DNA of 40,764 nt from a bacterium (GTDB lineage: Bacteria > Patescibacteriota > Microgenomatia > UBA10105 > UBA927). The stretch is taken from contig JAKAFY010000014.1 of NCBI GenBank assembly GCA_021817785.1, positions 1 to 40,764 on the forward strand. Direction: 5' to 3'. Position 1 is the stretch's first letter. The number at the start of each line of letters is the position of its first letter. Below, in pieces: positions 1 to 6,638 of this stretch. The position numbers and the translations under genes are program-made. The notes under the pieces are model-generated. The model saw nothing but the letters and a program-made list of their open reading frames with translations. It made no database searches and was not told the DNA's origin.

Positions 1-1
1 G

Positions 2-1429
2 ATCTTCGATATCATGCGCACCGAGCTGGATATGATAGATCCCAGCCGGTATCCGGACCACATCGGGAGTACGTCAATACGCCCGCGCATTGCGTCGCTC
101 AAATCGACGATCGAAGACGCGGCAAATCTGTTTGTAAACGCGCAGCCGCTGCTCACCAATTTGCCGAGCATATTAGGCCAGCCCAACAGCAAACGCTATC
201 TCATCATTTTCCAAAATGACAAAGAGCTGCGGCCAACCGGGGGATTTATCACCGCATATGCGCAGTTCCGGTTTGACCAGGGGAAGATGGTGCTGGAAAA
301 ATCCGACGATATTTATTCGCTGGACGCAGCCATGACCAAAAAATTCCCTGCTCCGCGGGAGATCCTTACGTTCCACAAAGACGTATTCAACTGGTATCTG
401 CGGGACAGCAACCTGTCGCCGGATTTTAAGAAATCCATGCAGCAGTTTGAAAGCATGTACAAATATGTGCCGGGTACGGAAAAAATAGACGGCATCATAG
501 CACTGGATACCAATGTACTGGTCGAAACGCTGAAGATACTGGGCCCTGAAACCATTGCAGGACGCGTCTACTCTGCCGAAACAGACAAACGGTGTGATTG
601 TCCGGGCGTGATTTATGAGCTGGAAGATTATTCCAGCCGGCCGGTCAACTACGTGCGTACCGACAGGAAAGGGGAGATCGGCACCCTTATGCAGAACCTG
701 CTGCACAAAGCGCTCGGCGTGTCCCCGGGGAAATATTGGGGCAGCCTGTTTCAGATGATGATTGCGGAAATACAGGATAAGCATATCCTCGCGTACTTCC
801 ATGATCCGGCAACCCAACAGGGGGTAGAAAGCTTCGACATGGGGGGAAGAATCCAGACCGCATCGGAAACCGCATCCCTGTTTAAATACAAGGAAGGCCA
901 GGGGTGGGACTACCTGCATGTCAACAACAGTAATATGGCAGGAGCCAAATCGAACCTGTTTGTCAGCCAGAAATATACAAAAGACGTGACGGTAAACGGA
1001 GACGGTACGATAACGACTAAACTGACCGTCGACTACAAGAATCCGTATCCCGGAAGCGATTGTAATCTGGAACGAGGCGGATTGTGTCTCAACGCGCCGC
1101 TGCGGAACTGGGTGCGCGTGTATGTGCCTATGGGAAGCAAGCTGGTCGACAGCAAAGGAACGCAGAATCCGTTGAATAACACGGCATCTACCATGACGAC
1201 CTACACTGATCTCGGCAAGACGGTGTTTGAAGGGTTTCTTATCGTCAACCCGCTGGGATCGGCAAAGCTGGAACTTACCTATACGTCTCCGGTTAAGTCA
1301 ACGGACGGCAAATACCACGTGCTTATCCAAAAACAGCCGGGTACGCAGGGAGATCAGTTTATCCTGAAACTGAACGGAAGCGAACGCGAAAACGTTGTCC
1401 TCAATACAGACATGGAATTCAGTCTGTAA
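2..1429 (+). CDS. DUF4012 family envelope protein, C-terminal part
   Basis: The reading frame is open from the window edge, so the gene starts upstream and only about 475 residues are visible. An internal ATG at 14 is not a convincing start. The segment beginning LIIFQNDKELRPTGGFI (about residues 63-80 from that ATG) is the hallmark of DUF4012, a family common in Patescibacteria and Actinobacteria. The rest looks like an extracytoplasmic beta-rich domain with Cys residues (CDCPG near 195, SDCNLERGGLCL near 350) and no membrane segment, so any anchor must lie in the missing N-terminus. The role of the family is unknown; a surface or envelope function is inference. The recO gene follows 12 nt downstream in the same direction. 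Confidence 0.85.
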   Translation: MFDIMRTELDMIDPSRYPDHIGSTSIRPRIASLKSTIEDAANLFVNAQPLLTNLPSILGQPNSKRYLIIFQNDKELRPTGGFITAYAQFRFDQGKMVLEKSDDIYSLDAAMTKKFPAPREILTFHKDVFNWYLRDSNLSPDFKKSMQQFESMYKYVPGTEKIDGIIALDTNVLVETLKILGPETIAGRVYSAETDKRCDCPGVIYELEDYSSRPVNYVRTDRKGEIGTLMQNLLHKALGVSPGKYWGSLFQMMIAEIQDKHILAYFHDPATQQGVESFDMGGRIQTASETASLFKYKEGQGWDYLHVNNSNMAGAKSNLFVSQKYTKDVTVNGDGTITTKLTVDYKNPYPGSDCNLERGGLCLNAPLRNWVRVYVPMGSKLVDSKGTQNPLNNTASTMTTYTDLGKTVFEGFLIVNPLGSAKLELTYTSPVKSTDGKYHVLIQKQPGTQGDQFILKLNGSERENVVLNTDMEFSL

Positions 1430-1441
1430 CGGAACCTTCTC

Positions 1442-2005
1442 ATGTACCGATCAAACGGGAAGTTATATAAAGCGGAAGGCATTATCCTTTCCCGAAGGAA
1501 CGTCGGCGAAGCCGATAGGATACTCACGATATTTACGAGGGAATACGGAAAAATACGCTGTGTCGCCAAAGGCATCCGACGGGTGAGCAGCAGGCGTGCA
1601 CCACACCTTGAGATATTTACCCGCGTGGGGCTTATGATCCATCGCGGCGGATCGATGGACAGCGTGACGGAAGCGACTCCTATCGACGTCTACCAACATC
1701 TCCGACAGGATCTCGAGCGTGTGAGTATGGCATATTTTTACTGCGAGTTGATCTCCGTGCTGTTGGCCGAACATCAGGAGCATGCCGACGTGTATCTCTT
1801 GCTTTGCACCACTTTGTCGAATCTCGATACGCAGACGGGGACACTTGATCCCATGGTATTCCGTGAGTTTACGCTGGAGTTGTTGTGGACGCTGGGATTT
1901 TTGCCGAGGGGCCAGAGGCTGCAGGGGGAAAAACTGCAGTCGTTCGTCGAAAACATCGCCGAACGCCGTCTCCGCACCCCAAAACTCGTGCGGCAGCTTT
2001 TGTAG
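1442..2005 (+). CDS. recO: DNA repair protein RecO (short form)
   Basis: RecO is a recombination mediator that anneals single strands and helps load RecA in the RecF pathway. The N-terminus (YKAEGIILSRRNVGEADRIL, then IFTREYGKIRCVAKGIRR) matches the RecO OB-fold pattern, and helical segments follow. At 187 aa it is about 50 residues shorter than typical RecO, and it lacks the C-terminal Cys-rich zinc-binding segment found in many homologues. The ATG at 1442 is weakly supported by a GGAA stretch upstream. The gene ends only 12 nt before the promoter of the next transcription unit (the glyS leader). A frameshift truncation is possible, but the three downstream frames show no continuation of the family. 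Confidence 0.8.
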   Translation: MYRSNGKLYKAEGIILSRRNVGEADRILTIFTREYGKIRCVAKGIRRVSSRRAPHLEIFTRVGLMIHRGGSMDSVTEATPIDVYQHLRQDLERVSMAYFYCELISVLLAEHQEHADVYLLLCTTLSNLDTQTGTLDPMVFREFTLELLWTLGFLPRGQRLQGEKLQSFVENIAERRLRTPKLVRQLL

Positions 2006-2017
2006 GTTTTTCGGATC

Positions 2018-2047
2018 TTGACAGCAGATTGCCGGAAGGAATAGACT
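2018..2047 (+). promoter_or_regulatory. Promoter of the glyS T-box leader
   Basis: TTGACA (2018-2023), an 18-nt spacer and TAGACT (2042-2047) form a good sigma70-type promoter just after the recO stop. It predicts transcription from about 2054, directly before the first candidate leader hairpin. It is assigned from sequence match only. Confidence 0.55.
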
Positions 2048-2054
2048 CTACAAA

Positions 2055-2191
2055 GAACGCGATGATCCCGGTGGCACGGGGAAGCGGAAAAAAATGAAGC
2101 AGGTCCGACGTGATCGGACAAGTAGGGTGGAACCGTCCTGAGTGAAACCGAAGGATCCCTACCACAATTATATTGTGGGAGGGATTTTTTT
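2055..2191 (+). promoter_or_regulatory. T-box riboswitch leader for glycyl-tRNA synthetase
   Basis: The conserved T-box core AGGGTGGAACCG lies at 2124-2135, preceded by a perfect 6-bp hairpin (GTCCGA 2103-2108 with TCGGAC 2114-2119) in the place of Stem III. The core can pair with CCCTACC (2157-2163) as an antiterminator, competing with the terminator that follows. The UGGA bulge (2128-2131) would pair with an acceptor end UCCA, and U73 is the expected discriminator of bacterial tRNA-Gly. A short Stem I candidate is CGC/GCG (2058-2060, 2084-2086) enclosing CCCG/CGGG (2067-2070, 2077-2080), with GGC followed by A exposed in its loop (2073-2076), fitting a Gly specifier. Uncharged tRNA-Gly would switch on the synthetase. 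Stem I is much shorter than in Firmicutes and is my inference; the core is clear. Confidence 0.85.
2155..2191 (+). terminator. T-box-controlled intrinsic terminator before glyS
   Basis: ATCCCTACCACAAT (2155-2168) pairs with ATTGTGGGAGGGAT (2172-2185) with a single A/G mismatch, followed by a run of seven T that ends directly before the glyS ATG. The 3' arm also holds GGGAGGG, the only Shine-Dalgarno-like sequence for glyS, so the hairpin would both stop transcription and hide the ribosome-binding site. Confidence 0.85.
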
Positions 2192-3616
2192 ATGACTACA
2201 ACCATGGAAGATATCGTCGCTTTATGTAAACGCCGGGGGTTTGTGTATCCTACCAGCGATATTTATGGCGGACTGACCAGCTCGTATGACTACGGGCCGG
2301 CCGGAGCGGAACTGCTCCGCAACATACGAAATATCTGGTGGAATTATTTCATCAAACGACGGACGGATATGGTGGGGTTGGATTCCCAGATCCTGCTGCA
2401 TCCCAATACCTGGGTGGCTTCCGGGCATGTATCGGCGTTTAATGATCCGCTCGTGGAAGACAAAAAGACCCACAAACGGTATCGTGCCGACCATCTGATC
2501 GAAGCATGGATACAACAACATCCTGATAAGGCGCTTGTGGTTGAGGATTTAACGATAGACCAGATGGGGGAGTTTATCGCCGCAAACACTATAAAGAGTC
2601 CGGACGGAAACGAACTCACCAGGCCGCAGAAGTTTAATTTATTGTTTGAAACAAAACTCGGAGTCGTAGAAGGGGAAAAGTCCACGCTCTATATGCGGGG
2701 AGAAACCGCCCAGGGAATATTTACCAACTTTAAAAATATTATCGATTCCACCCGCGTGACGTTTCCCTTCGGGGTGGGGCAGATCGGAAAGTCATTCAGG
2801 AACGAAATAACCACCGGCCAATTTATTTTCCGTACAATCGAGCTCGAGCAGGCGGAAATAGAATATTTCTTTGATCCGGAGACGACGGACTGGAAAACGC
2901 TGATGGATGAATGGAAAAGTGCCATGTGGGACTTTGTGACCAAAGAACTCGGCGTTTCCGCAGCACATCTTCGTTGGCGGCAGCATACCGACAAAGAACG
3001 CAGCCATTACAGTAAGGATACGTATGATCTGGACTATGAATTTCCGTTCGGGTGGAAAGAGCTCTGGGGGATAGCGTACCGCACCAATTACGACCTGACC
3101 CAGCATGCCAACCTGTCAAAAGCAGATCTTACCTATACGGACCCCAAAACCGGCAAAAAGTTTATCCCGCATGTCATCGAGCCGGCACTTGGAATCAATA
3201 GGACATTTTTTATGCTTTTGGCCGATGCCTACCGTAAGGAACCTGCCCGCAATACTACGCACAGCGTTGCAGGCGGGGAAATGCGGACCGTGCTCGCCGT
3301 AAAACCTGCGCTTGCTCCCACGAGTATCGCGGTGTTTCCGCTGGTCGCCAATAAGCCGGAACTCGTGGAGAAAGCAAAGTCCGTATTTTTGGACTTATCC
3401 AAGCGGTTTTCCGTGGCATGGGATGCCCGTGGGAACATCGGGAAGCGGTATTTGTCTCAGGATGAAGTGGGTACCCCCTGGTGTGTTACGATAGACTATA
3501 CGACGCTTGAAGACGATACCGTGACCGTACGCGACCGGGATACCGCGGTACAGGAGCGGAGAAACGTCACCGAACTTTCAGCGTATTTTCAGAAAAAATT
3601 AGATACGATAGAATAG
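2192..3616 (+). CDS. glyS: Glycyl-tRNA synthetase, dimeric (alpha2) type
   Basis: This enzyme charges tRNA-Gly in the cytoplasm. It is a class II synthetase of the single-chain type (474 aa), not the split alpha/beta form. Visible signatures are the N-terminal CKRRGFVYPTSDIYGG, a motif-2 region FRNEITTGQFIFRT followed by EQAEIEYFF (about residues 203-228), a motif-3 region VIEPALGINRTFF (about 329-341), and an anticodon-binding domain with GKRYLSQDEVGTPWCVTID (about 417-435). In motif 2 the usual RTREFEQME reads RTIELEQAE. The ATG at 2192 follows the terminator U-tract immediately; a second ATG at 2204 is possible. Expression is expected to be controlled by the T-box leader. A small exported-protein gene follows 15 nt downstream, probably co-transcribed. 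Confidence 0.95.
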   Translation: MTTTMEDIVALCKRRGFVYPTSDIYGGLTSSYDYGPAGAELLRNIRNIWWNYFIKRRTDMVGLDSQILLHPNTWVASGHVSAFNDPLVEDKKTHKRYRADHLIEAWIQQHPDKALVVEDLTIDQMGEFIAANTIKSPDGNELTRPQKFNLLFETKLGVVEGEKSTLYMRGETAQGIFTNFKNIIDSTRVTFPFGVGQIGKSFRNEITTGQFIFRTIELEQAEIEYFFDPETTDWKTLMDEWKSAMWDFVTKELGVSAAHLRWRQHTDKERSHYSKDTYDLDYEFPFGWKELWGIAYRTNYDLTQHANLSKADLTYTDPKTGKKFIPHVIEPALGINRTFFMLLADAYRKEPARNTTHSVAGGEMRTVLAVKPALAPTSIAVFPLVANKPELVEKAKSVFLDLSKRFSVAWDARGNIGKRYLSQDEVGTPWCVTIDYTTLEDDTVTVRDRDTAVQERRNVTELSAYFQKKLDTIE

Positions 3617-3631
3617 GAGTGGAGGAATACT

Positions 3632-4102
3632 ATGAAACATAAAATGACGATTTTGTATGTGGGGTTGGTGCTTCTATTGGGTGTAACCGGATTTGTGGTC
3701 TACAACGCACTCTTTGGCGGTGCTCCTCCCGCACAGACCACACAAAACGCCATTCCGACGCCTGTTGCTATGCCGACGGTGGACTCATCCGTCAGCGTCA
3801 CGCTTACCAAATCTGCAAAGCCATATACCGTAGACCTAAGCGTAACCGGCATGAACGGGAAATATACGAGTGTCGGCTATGAATTCAGTTATGAAAGCAA
3901 GGGACTGATCAAAGGGGTCAACTCCGGAAGCACACCGCTTGATGTATCCGGAAAAAGCGATTTTTCCCGTGAAGTCTACATGGGAACCTGTTCCAGAAAC
4001 GACTGTACGCCGGACACCGGTGTCACCAAAGTATCCGTGGCACTGGAATTTACGGACACCACGGGCAACAAGAGCCAATTCTCCAAAGATTTTGATCTGT
4101 AG
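3632..4102 (+). CDS. Membrane-anchored exported protein of unknown function
   Basis: A good Shine-Dalgarno (GGAGG, 3621-3625) precedes the ATG by 6 nt. The 156-aa product has a short basic N-terminus and one hydrophobic segment (about residues 5-28), then a Pro/Thr/Gln-rich linker (about 30-50) and a soluble beta-rich domain of about 105 residues. I see no lipobox, so an uncleaved N-terminal anchor with the domain outside the membrane is likely. Two Cys in CSRNDC (about 126-131) could form a disulfide. The domain resembles small Ig-like or beta-sandwich modules in overall composition, but I do not recognise a family. The stop lies only 3 nt from the stop of the convergent phosphatase gene. 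Confidence 0.7.
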   Translation: MKHKMTILYVGLVLLLGVTGFVVYNALFGGAPPAQTTQNAIPTPVAMPTVDSSVSVTLTKSAKPYTVDLSVTGMNGKYTSVGYEFSYESKGLIKGVNSGSTPLDVSGKSDFSREVYMGTCSRNDCTPDTGVTKVSVALEFTDTTGNKSQFSKDFDL

Positions 4103-4105
4103 TGT

Positions 4106-4717
4106 CTAGGCAACTTTGTTGAGCACATGGGCTTCGCCGCCGGTTTCCGGGCTATAGCGGACAACACTCACCGACGCATTGGCAAATCCGTATCTGTTGA
4201 CTTCTTCAAGGGGGATATCCAGGATCACCGAAAGAAAATTCCGTATAAATGAGCCATGGGAAACGATTGCCACGGTCCGGCCTCTGTATGCATCGTCTGC
4301 CAGATGCTCAATAATTCTTTTGGCGCGCGCGGCCACGTCTGACAAACTTTCCCCGCCGGGCGGGCGGAAACGCGGGTATTGCCACATGGTTCCCAGGACA
4401 ATCTGCGGATACCGCGCATTCGCTTCCTCGTACGTCAGGCCCTCGAGCACGCCAAAAGACCGTTCATGTACATCCGCCATGGTCGTAATCGGAATGTGGC
4501 TATGGTGTGCTTGGATCGCTTGCGCGGTCTGCACGGCCCGAAGAAGCGGGGAGCTTATGATGTAGTCGATGGGATATGATTTCAGATAGCGCGCTACGGC
4601 TTCCGCCTGCTTCACGCCCTCTACCGTCAGCGGAATATCGGATATGCCCATCATGCGGTTTTCTTTGTTCCATTGGGTCTGTCCGTGGCGGACAACGAGA
4701 AATGTCGCGTGTTTCAC
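4106..4717 (-). CDS. Histidine phosphatase family protein (phosphoglycerate mutase-like)
   Basis: Branch-1 histidine phosphatase of 203 aa if started at the GTG at 4717. The phosphohistidine motif VVRHGQTQW is near the N-terminus, followed by SSPLLRAVQTAQAI, the acid-site region ERSFGVLEGLTYEE and the second catalytic His in IVSHGSFIRNFL. Substrates of this family range from phosphoglycerate to nucleotides and sugar phosphates and cannot be deduced here. An upstream in-frame ATG at 4795 would add 26 residues unlike any family N-terminus. The GTG is preferred because a TATACT hexamer ends exactly 6 nt before it. The gene is on the opposite strand to everything around it and converges on the glyS operon with a 3-nt gap. 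Confidence 0.85.
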   Translation of the reverse strand: MKHATFLVVRHGQTQWNKENRMMGISDIPLTVEGVKQAEAVARYLKSYPIDYIISSPLLRAVQTAQAIQAHHSHIPITTMADVHERSFGVLEGLTYEEANARYPQIVLGTMWQYPRFRPPGGESLSDVAARAKRIIEHLADDAYRGRTVAIVSHGSFIRNFLSVILDIPLEEVNRYGFANASVSVVRYSPETGGEAHVLNKVA

Positions 4718-4723
4718 CTTACT

Positions 4724-4729
4724 AGTATA
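4724..4729 (-). promoter_or_regulatory. -10 hexamer of the histidine phosphatase gene
   Basis: TATACT on the reverse strand is separated by 6 nt from the GTG start. With normal -10 spacing the transcript would begin at the start codon, a leaderless mRNA. No clear -35 was found. Confidence 0.5.
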
Positions 4730-4763
4730 CCCCGCGTCGGCAAAAGACATCCATACAATGTCT

Positions 4764-4967
4764 CTTCGCTCTCGTTCGTTTCGGCAAGCAGGCATGGCTT
4801 TCGGTCTTTATGTTCTATACGCGATTGCTTTGCGTGGGAAGCAAATCGTGAAATGCCTCTTGACCCTCCTTCGCTAAAGCTTCGGCGGGCAGGTATGGCT
4901 TTCGGTCTTTATGTTTTATACGCGATTGCTTTATGTGGGAGGCAAATCGTGAAATGCCTCTTGACAT
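4764..4967 (+). repeat. Tandem duplication of about 100 bp upstream of mraZ
   Basis: Two direct copies, about 4764-4868 and 4869-4967. The best-matching 77-nt cores (4788-4864 and 4889-4965) differ at only 5 positions. Each copy contains an imperfect hairpin in which GATTGCTT pairs with the AAGCAAATC (copy 1) or AGGCAAATC (copy 2) arm, and the copy-2 change keeps pairing as G-U. Each copy ends in CTCTTGAC; in copy 2 this is the mraZ -35 element. No protein-coding signal was recognised in this 306-bp gap. Confidence 0.85.
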
Positions 4968-4989
4968 AACGTGAAAAATGGTAAATTAT
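4961..4989 (+). promoter_or_regulatory. Promoter of the mraZ-led division cluster
   Basis: A perfect -35 TTGACA (4961-4966), a 17-nt spacer and AATTAT (4984-4989) as -10. Transcription would start near 4996, giving a leader of about 28 nt without a clear Shine-Dalgarno. The -10 lies inside the predicted MraZ operator, which fits autorepression. Confidence 0.65.
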
Positions 4990-5013
4990 GGTTATTAGTG
5001 GGGAAATGTGGTA
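4974..5013 (+). promoter_or_regulatory. MraZ operator: four TGG boxes at 10-bp spacing
   Basis: Four consecutive 10-mers end in TGG plus two bases: AAAAATGGTA, AATTATGGTT, ATTAGTGGGG and AAATGTGGTA, with TGG starting at 4979, 4989, 4999 and 5009. MraZ from E. coli binds TGGGN repeats with 5-nt spacers (10-bp period), and Mollicutes MraZ binds a similar series, so this is read as the autoregulatory site. It covers the -10 and start region of the mraZ promoter. Confidence 0.8.
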
Positions 5014-5023
5014 GAGTTGAAAC

Positions 5024-5428
5024 ATGAAGTTATTCCTTGGGGAATATGACCATGCTTTAGATGAACGGGGCCGTGTAACGCTCCCCAGAAAGATTCGGCA
5101 AGAGATAGAAGACGTGGAGGTAATACTGGCGCGAGGATACGAGGGATGTGTTTTCGGATTTGACAAGAGAAGCTGGGAAGTAGAAGCGGCAAAGCACTTT
5201 GACACACCGGTAACCGACGAAAAAGGACGACAGATACGGCGGTACCTCTTCGGCAGCGCACAAAAAGTAGAGGTAGATAAGCTTGGTCGTATTTTACTGC
5301 CTGCCCAGCTCAAGGAGTACGCATCCATTTCCCGAGAGGTAATCGTTGTCGGAGCCGGAGATCATTTTGAAATATGGAATAGGCTGCGTTGGCAAGAGTA
5401 TTCGAAGAATCTGGAAGGACTATCATGA
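5024..5428 (+). CDS. mraZ: Transcriptional regulator MraZ
   Basis: MraZ is a ring-forming DNA-binding protein that usually represses its own division and cell-wall operon. The 134-aa product has the expected two AbrB-like (SpoVT) halves, each with the conserved DxxGR element: DERGRVTLP near residue 13 and DKLGRILLP near residue 85. The N-terminus FLGEYDHALDERGR is typical. It is the first gene of a co-directional run of about 24 kb. Its stop overlaps the rsmH start in ATGA (5425-5428). The four 10-bp-spaced TGG boxes upstream are its likely target. Confidence 0.95.
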   Translation: MKLFLGEYDHALDERGRVTLPRKIRQEIEDVEVILARGYEGCVFGFDKRSWEVEAAKHFDTPVTDEKGRQIRRYLFGSAQKVEVDKLGRILLPAQLKEYASISREVIVVGAGDHFEIWNRLRWQEYSKNLEGLS

Positions 5429-6300
5429 ATGCCGTCCATATTTCGGTGATGCGGGAAGAGGTATTGGACGGATTGCATATTGAACCCGGAAAAAAATACA
5501 TCGATGCAACGGTGGGAGCAGGCGGTCACGCGGTCGAGATCGTAAAACGCGGAGGAATAGTCCTGGGCATAGATACAGACCCGACTGCCGTTCGGATAGC
5601 AACAACGGAACTGGAGAAAACAGGAGTGACAGGGTGGAAGGTGATACAGGGGAATTTCCGGGATATAGAACAAATAGCCAAAAAAGAGGGATTTGAACGG
5701 GTACGCGGCGTGTTATTTGATTTGGGTGTATCGAGCATGCAGTTGGATACGCCGGAACGCGGATTTAGCTACCGGTTTACCGATGCTCCTTTGGATTTGC
5801 GGATGAACCAGCTCCAGGGAGAATCGTCTGCCCAATTGGTAAACCGGGCAAGTAGGGAGACATTGTATGACATATTTAGCACGTATGGTGAGGAACAGTT
5901 GGCTGGCCGGCTTGCTGACGCTGTTTGCAGCGCCCGTTCGGTAAAGCGTATAGAAACGGTCGGTGACATCGTCAGCATACTGGAACAGTTGGTTCCTGAC
6001 GAGCATGCGCGGTTTTCGGTACTGTCGCGTATATTTCAGGCGCTCCGGATAGCGGTGAATGAAGAGATGGACGCGTTACGGGAAGGATTACACGGCGCAC
6101 GGGAGCTTTTGGAACCGGGAGGATATTTGGTTGTTATCAGTTTTCATTCGCTTGAAGACCGCATCGTAAAGCTTTTTATGCGGGAAAGCGCATGGCAAGT
6201 GATAACAAAACATCCGGAAGTTCCGACGCCAGGAGAAAGAATCTCCAATCGAAGGAGCAGAAGTGCGAAATTACGGATAGCGGTAAAAAAATCTATATGA
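5425..6300 (+). CDS. rsmH: 16S rRNA (cytosine1402-N4)-methyltransferase RsmH
   Basis: RsmH (MraW) methylates N4 of C1402 in the 16S rRNA decoding site using SAM. The 291-aa product shows the N-terminal HISVMREEVLDGL, the SAM-binding TVGAGGHA (about residues 31-38), LFDLGVSSMQLD (about 98-109), the typical GFSYRFTDAPLDLRMN (about 114-129), and a C-terminal VISFHSLEDRIVK. The start at 5425 is chosen over the in-frame 5389 because the family N-terminus begins there, a GGAAGGA Shine-Dalgarno precedes it, and it overlaps the mraZ stop. It ends in an ATGA overlap with the ftsL-like gene. Confidence 0.95.
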   Translation: MNAVHISVMREEVLDGLHIEPGKKYIDATVGAGGHAVEIVKRGGIVLGIDTDPTAVRIATTELEKTGVTGWKVIQGNFRDIEQIAKKEGFERVRGVLFDLGVSSMQLDTPERGFSYRFTDAPLDLRMNQLQGESSAQLVNRASRETLYDIFSTYGEEQLAGRLADAVCSARSVKRIETVGDIVSILEQLVPDEHARFSVLSRIFQALRIAVNEEMDALREGLHGARELLEPGGYLVVISFHSLEDRIVKLFMRESAWQVITKHPEVPTPGERISNRRSRSAKLRIAVKKSI

Positions 6301-6620
6301 ACACCTTGGTCAAAATTCTGCGCATCGTTTCCCCGATCGTCGCAGTCACTCTTTTAATTGTCCAGGTGATCGTTTCCAATCAGTTGGCAACACTCGGAAA
6401 ACATATGGAACAGCTTGATATGGCCGTTTCCAGAGAGCAGGACGTGCGGGAAACGCTTGAAACGCAGGTAGCTTCCGCGTCATCGCTTCTTGCGATACGG
6501 GAACGCGCGATCGCCGAGGGCTTTCACGAACCGAAACCAAATCAGATCGTGGCCCTTTCTCCCGACTCCGTGGCGTTCGGCGTGACCGGCACGCATCCTA
6601 CGCAGGCAATGCTTCCCTAA
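6297..6620 (+). CDS. ftsL: FtsL-like divisome protein
   Basis: Small bitopic membrane protein of 107 aa. It has one hydrophobic segment (about residues 9-28), then a coiled-coil-like heptad stretch (about 30-68: SNQLATLGKHMEQLDMAVSR and onward) and a short tail. This architecture, and the position between rsmH and ftsI, matches FtsL, the scaffold that links the FtsQ-FtsB group to FtsW and FtsI. Sequence conservation in this family is low, so the call rests on topology and synteny. The start at 6297 overlaps the rsmH stop (ATGA); the longer frame from 6192 lies inside rsmH. Confidence 0.75.
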   Translation: MNTLVKILRIVSPIVAVTLLIVQVIVSNQLATLGKHMEQLDMAVSREQDVRETLETQVASASSLLAIRERAIAEGFHEPKPNQIVALSPDSVAFGVTGTHPTQAMLP

Positions 6621-6638
6621 TGATGGTAGGATACTTCT

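Noticed and set aside
2055-2191. Amino-acid leader-peptide attenuator for glyS
   Set aside because: There is no short frame rich in Gly codons before the terminator, while the T-box core is explicit.
1774-2205. Reverse-strand frame across the recO end and the glyS leader
   Set aside because: It is antisense to recO and the T-box, has no recognisable domain and no start signals.
4644-4969. Forward frames across the tandem duplication upstream of mraZ
   Set aside because: They arise from the repeated unit itself (the same peptide twice), overlap the promoter and have no ribosome-binding site.
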